Below, piece after piece: positions 6,258-6,742 of a stretch of DNA of 6,742 nucleotides. How positions within the stretch are numbered: the stretch's first letter is position 1; each line of letters opens with the position of its first letter. The notes under the pieces were generated by a model. It ran no database searches, had not been told where the DNA came from, and saw nothing but the letters and a program-made list of their open reading frames with translations. Location of the stretch: NCBI GenBank assembly GCA_902782875.1, contig CACZPE010000385.1:1-6742 (forward strand), given 5' to 3'. The DNA comes from an uncultured Ruminococcus sp. Its GTDB lineage: Bacteria; Bacillota_A; Clostridia; Oscillospirales; Ruminococcaceae. Made by a program: the position numbers and the translations under genes.

Positions 6258-6742
6258 GTGGAGATAAAGACAAGAGACGGTATAATGCTGCATATCGATG
6301 AATACGGCACGGGGGACAGGGTGATACTGTCCGCTCAGGTAGGGTTCTATCCTGAGGGGATGCAGCAGTATCTTGCGGGTATGGGCTATCATGTGTACTG
6401 CATAACACTCAGGGGATTTGCCCCTTCGTCATATATTGATACGGATTACGGTGAGGACTGGTATGATGTTTTCGCGGACGATGTCATAGCTGTGGCAGAT
6501 GCGCTCGGCGCAGACAGATTTATATATATGGGCGCATCTCACGGCGCAGGAGTGGGGTGGCATCTGGTACTGTCCCATCCCGGGCGGGTATCCGCGTTTA
6601 TTGCGGCTGTACCCGGCCCCCACAGCCTTGCCGAGGGGGCAATGTCCTACAGGCAGATGCTGATGCAGGGTATAATAGACGCACCGCCGCCGTTTGATCC
6701 TCCCATAGACAATGATGATAAAAGAAGTCTGCGCCGCAAAAA
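6258..6742 (+). CDS. Alpha/beta-hydrolase-fold protein, C-terminus cut by window edge
   Basis: An open frame of 161 codons runs off the right edge. It begins at GTG (6258-6260), preceded by AGGGGG (6244-6249) at 8 nt; an in-frame TAA upstream limits the start, and the ATG at 6249 is in another frame and stops quickly. Features of the fold are visible: a strand RVILSAQVG (21-29), LRGFAPSS (51-58) at the place of the usual D-x-R-G-x-G-x-S segment, and strand plus nucleophile elbow FIYMGASHGAG (88-98) with GxSxG and Ser94 as probable nucleophile. The general acid and His would lie beyond the window. The usual His-Gly oxyanion motif after the first core strand is not evident. Substrate is unknown; cytoplasmic location is likely as no signal peptide is seen. 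It is transcribed away from the two-component system, and a functional link is not shown. Confidence 0.85.
   Translation, partial: MEIKTRDGIMLHIDEYGTGDRVILSAQVGFYPEGMQQYLAGMGYHVYCITLRGFAPSSYIDTDYGEDWYDVFADDVIAVADALGADRFIYMGASHGAGVGWHLVLSHPGRVSAFIAAVPGPHSLAEGAMSYRQMLMQGIIDAPPPFDPPIDNDDKRSLRRK

Noticed and set aside
6141..6623. Three short minus-strand open frames opposite the hydrolase gene and its promoter
   Set aside because: The plus-strand frame has a promoter, Shine-Dalgarno and a hydrolase nucleophile motif; the minus frames have none of these and overlap each other.

Overview
The window looks like chromosomal DNA from a Gram-positive, Firmicutes-type anaerobe. Three things suggest this: purine-rich Shine-Dalgarno sites in front of most genes, consensus sigma-A promoters with 17-bp spacers, and a lipoprotein, histidine kinase and FtsX-type exporter set typical of that group. 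The heavy use of ATA for isoleucine and AGG for arginine, with moderate GC, would fit a Ruminococcus-like member of the Clostridia. That placement is inference; no phylogenetic marker is present.

Layout. Most of the window, 1 to 5917, is read from the minus strand. In transcription order it holds an OmpR-family response regulator (5917-5231), a sensor histidine kinase overlapping it by 4 bp (5234-4107), a 106-bp gap with a separate candidate promoter, an ABC ATPase (4000-3239), an FtsX-type permease with a duplicated core (3230-855), a 143-bp gap with a strong promoter, and a secreted lipoprotein that runs off the left edge (711-1). On the plus strand, starting at 6258 and cut by the right edge, is an alpha/beta-hydrolase-fold protein expressed divergently from its own extended -10 promoter. 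The 340 bp between regulator and hydrolase (5918-6257) carry the two divergent promoters and two copies of a modular palindromic repeat.

How it may work. The regulator and kinase form a two-component system next to an exporter-type ABC transporter of the MacB/FtsX class, an arrangement often linked to sensing and removing peptides, antibiotics or lipids at the envelope. The sequence adds a possible wiring diagram. In front of both the ABC operon and the downstream lipoprotein gene there are TTA-centred half-sites spaced 10 to 11 bp apart (three at 4050-4077, four at 798-832), next to the -35 region. Such helical phasing is typical of OmpR-family operators. The simplest reading is that the response regulator controls transporter and lipoprotein together, while its own operon runs from a near-consensus promoter without these repeats. 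This is inference from motif spacing and has not been tested.
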